From positions 16,681,501 through 16,745,500 of the forward strand of contig CM060188.1 of the NCBI GenBank assembly GCA_030549335.1: 64,000 nt of DNA, in the 5' to 3' direction. Of this stretch, positions 62,905-64,000 are shown one piece after another. The notes below the pieces were generated by a model that saw nothing but the letters and a program-made list of their open reading frames with translations, did no database searches and was not told the origin of the DNA. The translations under genes and the position numbers were made by a program. How positions within the stretch are numbered: the stretch's first letter is position 1; every line of letters begins with the position of its first letter. This DNA comes from Pontederia crassipes (lineage: Eukaryota; Streptophyta; Magnoliopsida; Commelinales; Pontederiaceae).

Positions 62905-63132
62905 ATGAGTTTATTGCATGGCTGGAGAGCTAGTGCCAAAGTACTCAAGCTAGGTTTTGCTTCGATTGGTGTACAAATACGGAGCTTTTCCGTTAGGAAT
63001 CCTTTGCCATTGTCTGATCTGCAAAATTCAGCAGTTGATGATAAAGCCGATCCCTTTTATGTTGTTCGAAAAGGGTCTCATGTTGGTATTTTCTGTAGTT
63101 TAGATGATTGCCAAGCTCAAGTTAGTCCCTCG
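62905..63132 (+). CDS. RNase H1-type protein, first coding exon (organelle-targeted); gene continues beyond the window
   Basis: The exon runs from ATG at 62905 to a GT donor at 63133 (TCG|GTAATATT) and gives 76 codons ending in phase 0. The first ~45 residues are rich in Arg, Ser and Ala with few acids and look like a mitochondrial or plastid presequence. Residues ~54-72 (PFYVVRKGSHVGIFCSLDDC) match the start of the small hybrid-binding domain, often named Cauli_VI or viroplasmin N-terminal, that precedes the catalytic domain in plant RNase H1 proteins. The catalytic DEDD domain would lie in later exons outside the window. An in-frame ATG 19 codons upstream (62848) is possible, but the MSLLHGW start fits a presequence better. 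The role, removing RNA from RNA-DNA hybrids in organelles, is inferred from the family. A possible exon 2 acceptor is TTGTCTTAG at 63961-63969; the ten codons after it do not clearly confirm the family. Confidence 0.75.
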
Positions 63133-64000
63133 GTAATATTCACTTGGTTCAATCTGTAGATGCTTTTGTTCAGCAATGACAGTTGTTCTCGTTGATTTGC
63201 AGGCACATTGTATTGTTGTTCTTTAGATCATAAGCATGTTTGGGGTGAAGTTTGGATTTTTATGCTAAACAGCATTCTGTTCTATAATAGCTACTTCTAT
63301 GCACATTTGAAATAATCGTCCATCATATACTAGAGCTGCTCATGGCACTATGTTATGATGCTGGTAACAGAACACAAAATAATATTATCCTTTCTCTAGA
63401 AGGGGAAGATATCTTCCTTTGTAAAATTTTATCTGCCAATCAATGAGATAATCGGACTGCATATGGTTGTCTGATGCCCTTGTCCTCTTGTTTACAACAT
63501 TTTTATATTGGAACCACTGCTTCCTTTGAGGAAATGATTGGGCCCTGATTTGAACAATCATTTGTAGTTCTTTGAAGTGTACACTCTTTCCATCGTTTGC
63601 AAGTTCAATACCCTTCTCTGATTGATTTTGTGCATTAAGAAACTCTGGAGCTTAGGCCGGGATACTTGCTCGCCAACCAGCTGTTATTTTTTCATGTATG
63701 CCACACAGGAAGCCATGCATCACTAGTTTCATGTGTAACTATTCTTATGTACATGAATTGCCTTTAGCTTTGCCCCTTTTCTTGCATTTGTGGAGAAAAG
63801 ATCTTCAACGAGGGTATGTAATATTCTTTATCAAACTGAACCAATTGAGCAAAAATATTGATTAAAGCCTACATATTTCTTTAAGGGTTTCTCTTTCAAT
63901 GGTTCTATTGTTGCTTTTAAAGTCCGCAATGAAATTTATGTTTCATGGCTTCTGACTTTTTTGTCTTAGGTTTGTAGCCTATCTGAACTGGGGAAATGTT
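63133..64000 (+). other. Intron 1 of the RNase H1-type gene (at least to 63,969)
   Basis: From the GT donor at 63133. Pyrimidine-rich TTTTTTGTCTTAG at 63,957-63,969 is a good acceptor candidate near the window edge. The intron otherwise holds nothing recognisable. Confidence 0.5.

Overview
The window is nuclear DNA of a flowering plant. It has split genes with GT-AG introns, AT-rich intergenic DNA, and many plant-type transposable elements: hAT and Mutator-like MITEs, L1-like and RTE/Au-SINE-type retroposons, and Ty1-copia and Ty3-gypsy remnants. I cannot place it below angiosperm level from the sequence alone.

Three protein-coding genes can be read. (1) Positions 6,825-22,864 (minus) hold an 11-exon Mediator subunit 15 (MED15a-type) gene of 1,387 codons, with an N-terminal KIX domain, two very long Gln-rich exons and the conserved plant C-terminus. 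(2) Positions 24,822-32,760 (minus) hold a 13-exon SRP68 gene of 600 codons. It is the 7SL-RNA-binding subunit of the signal recognition particle. All exon junctions of both genes were walked by hand and the phases close. (3) From 62,905 (plus) the first exon of an organelle-targeted RNase H1-type protein begins; the gene runs off the right end. The genes have no evident functional link: transcription co-activation, protein targeting, and RNA-DNA hybrid removal.

Layout. 1-6,800: AT-rich intergenic DNA with three inverted-repeat elements, one with a striking GC-rich core (4,200-4,636), and one unassigned coding-like stretch (2,209-2,595). 6,825-32,760: the two large genes, whose introns carry insertions: a TIR element with a GeBP-like gene fragment, a 5'-truncated L1 LINE, a possible LTR, a hAT MITE with a SINE-like copy nested inside it, and an 870-bp TIR element. 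33,000-44,500: AT-rich intergenic DNA with further MITEs, two of them with clear 8-bp hAT target duplications, and a decayed gypsy LTR with a primer-binding site. 44,900-51,440: nested LTR retrotransposon wreckage, namely a Sirevirus-like copia 3' end, and a gypsy pol split by a solo LTR of that same copia family. 54,689-59,030: two related units with shared ends flank a decayed copia element; the larger unit carries a broken zf-GRF gene fragment that keeps its intron. 59,868-60,830: another TIR element set in TA microsatellite.

I found no wholly new system. The most rewarding items are the two gene-fragment-carrying DNA elements (Pack-type capture), the foldback MITE with a hypervariable GC-rich centre, a retroposon insertion with a snap-back inverted copy of its target, and two consecutive GC-AG introns in MED15.
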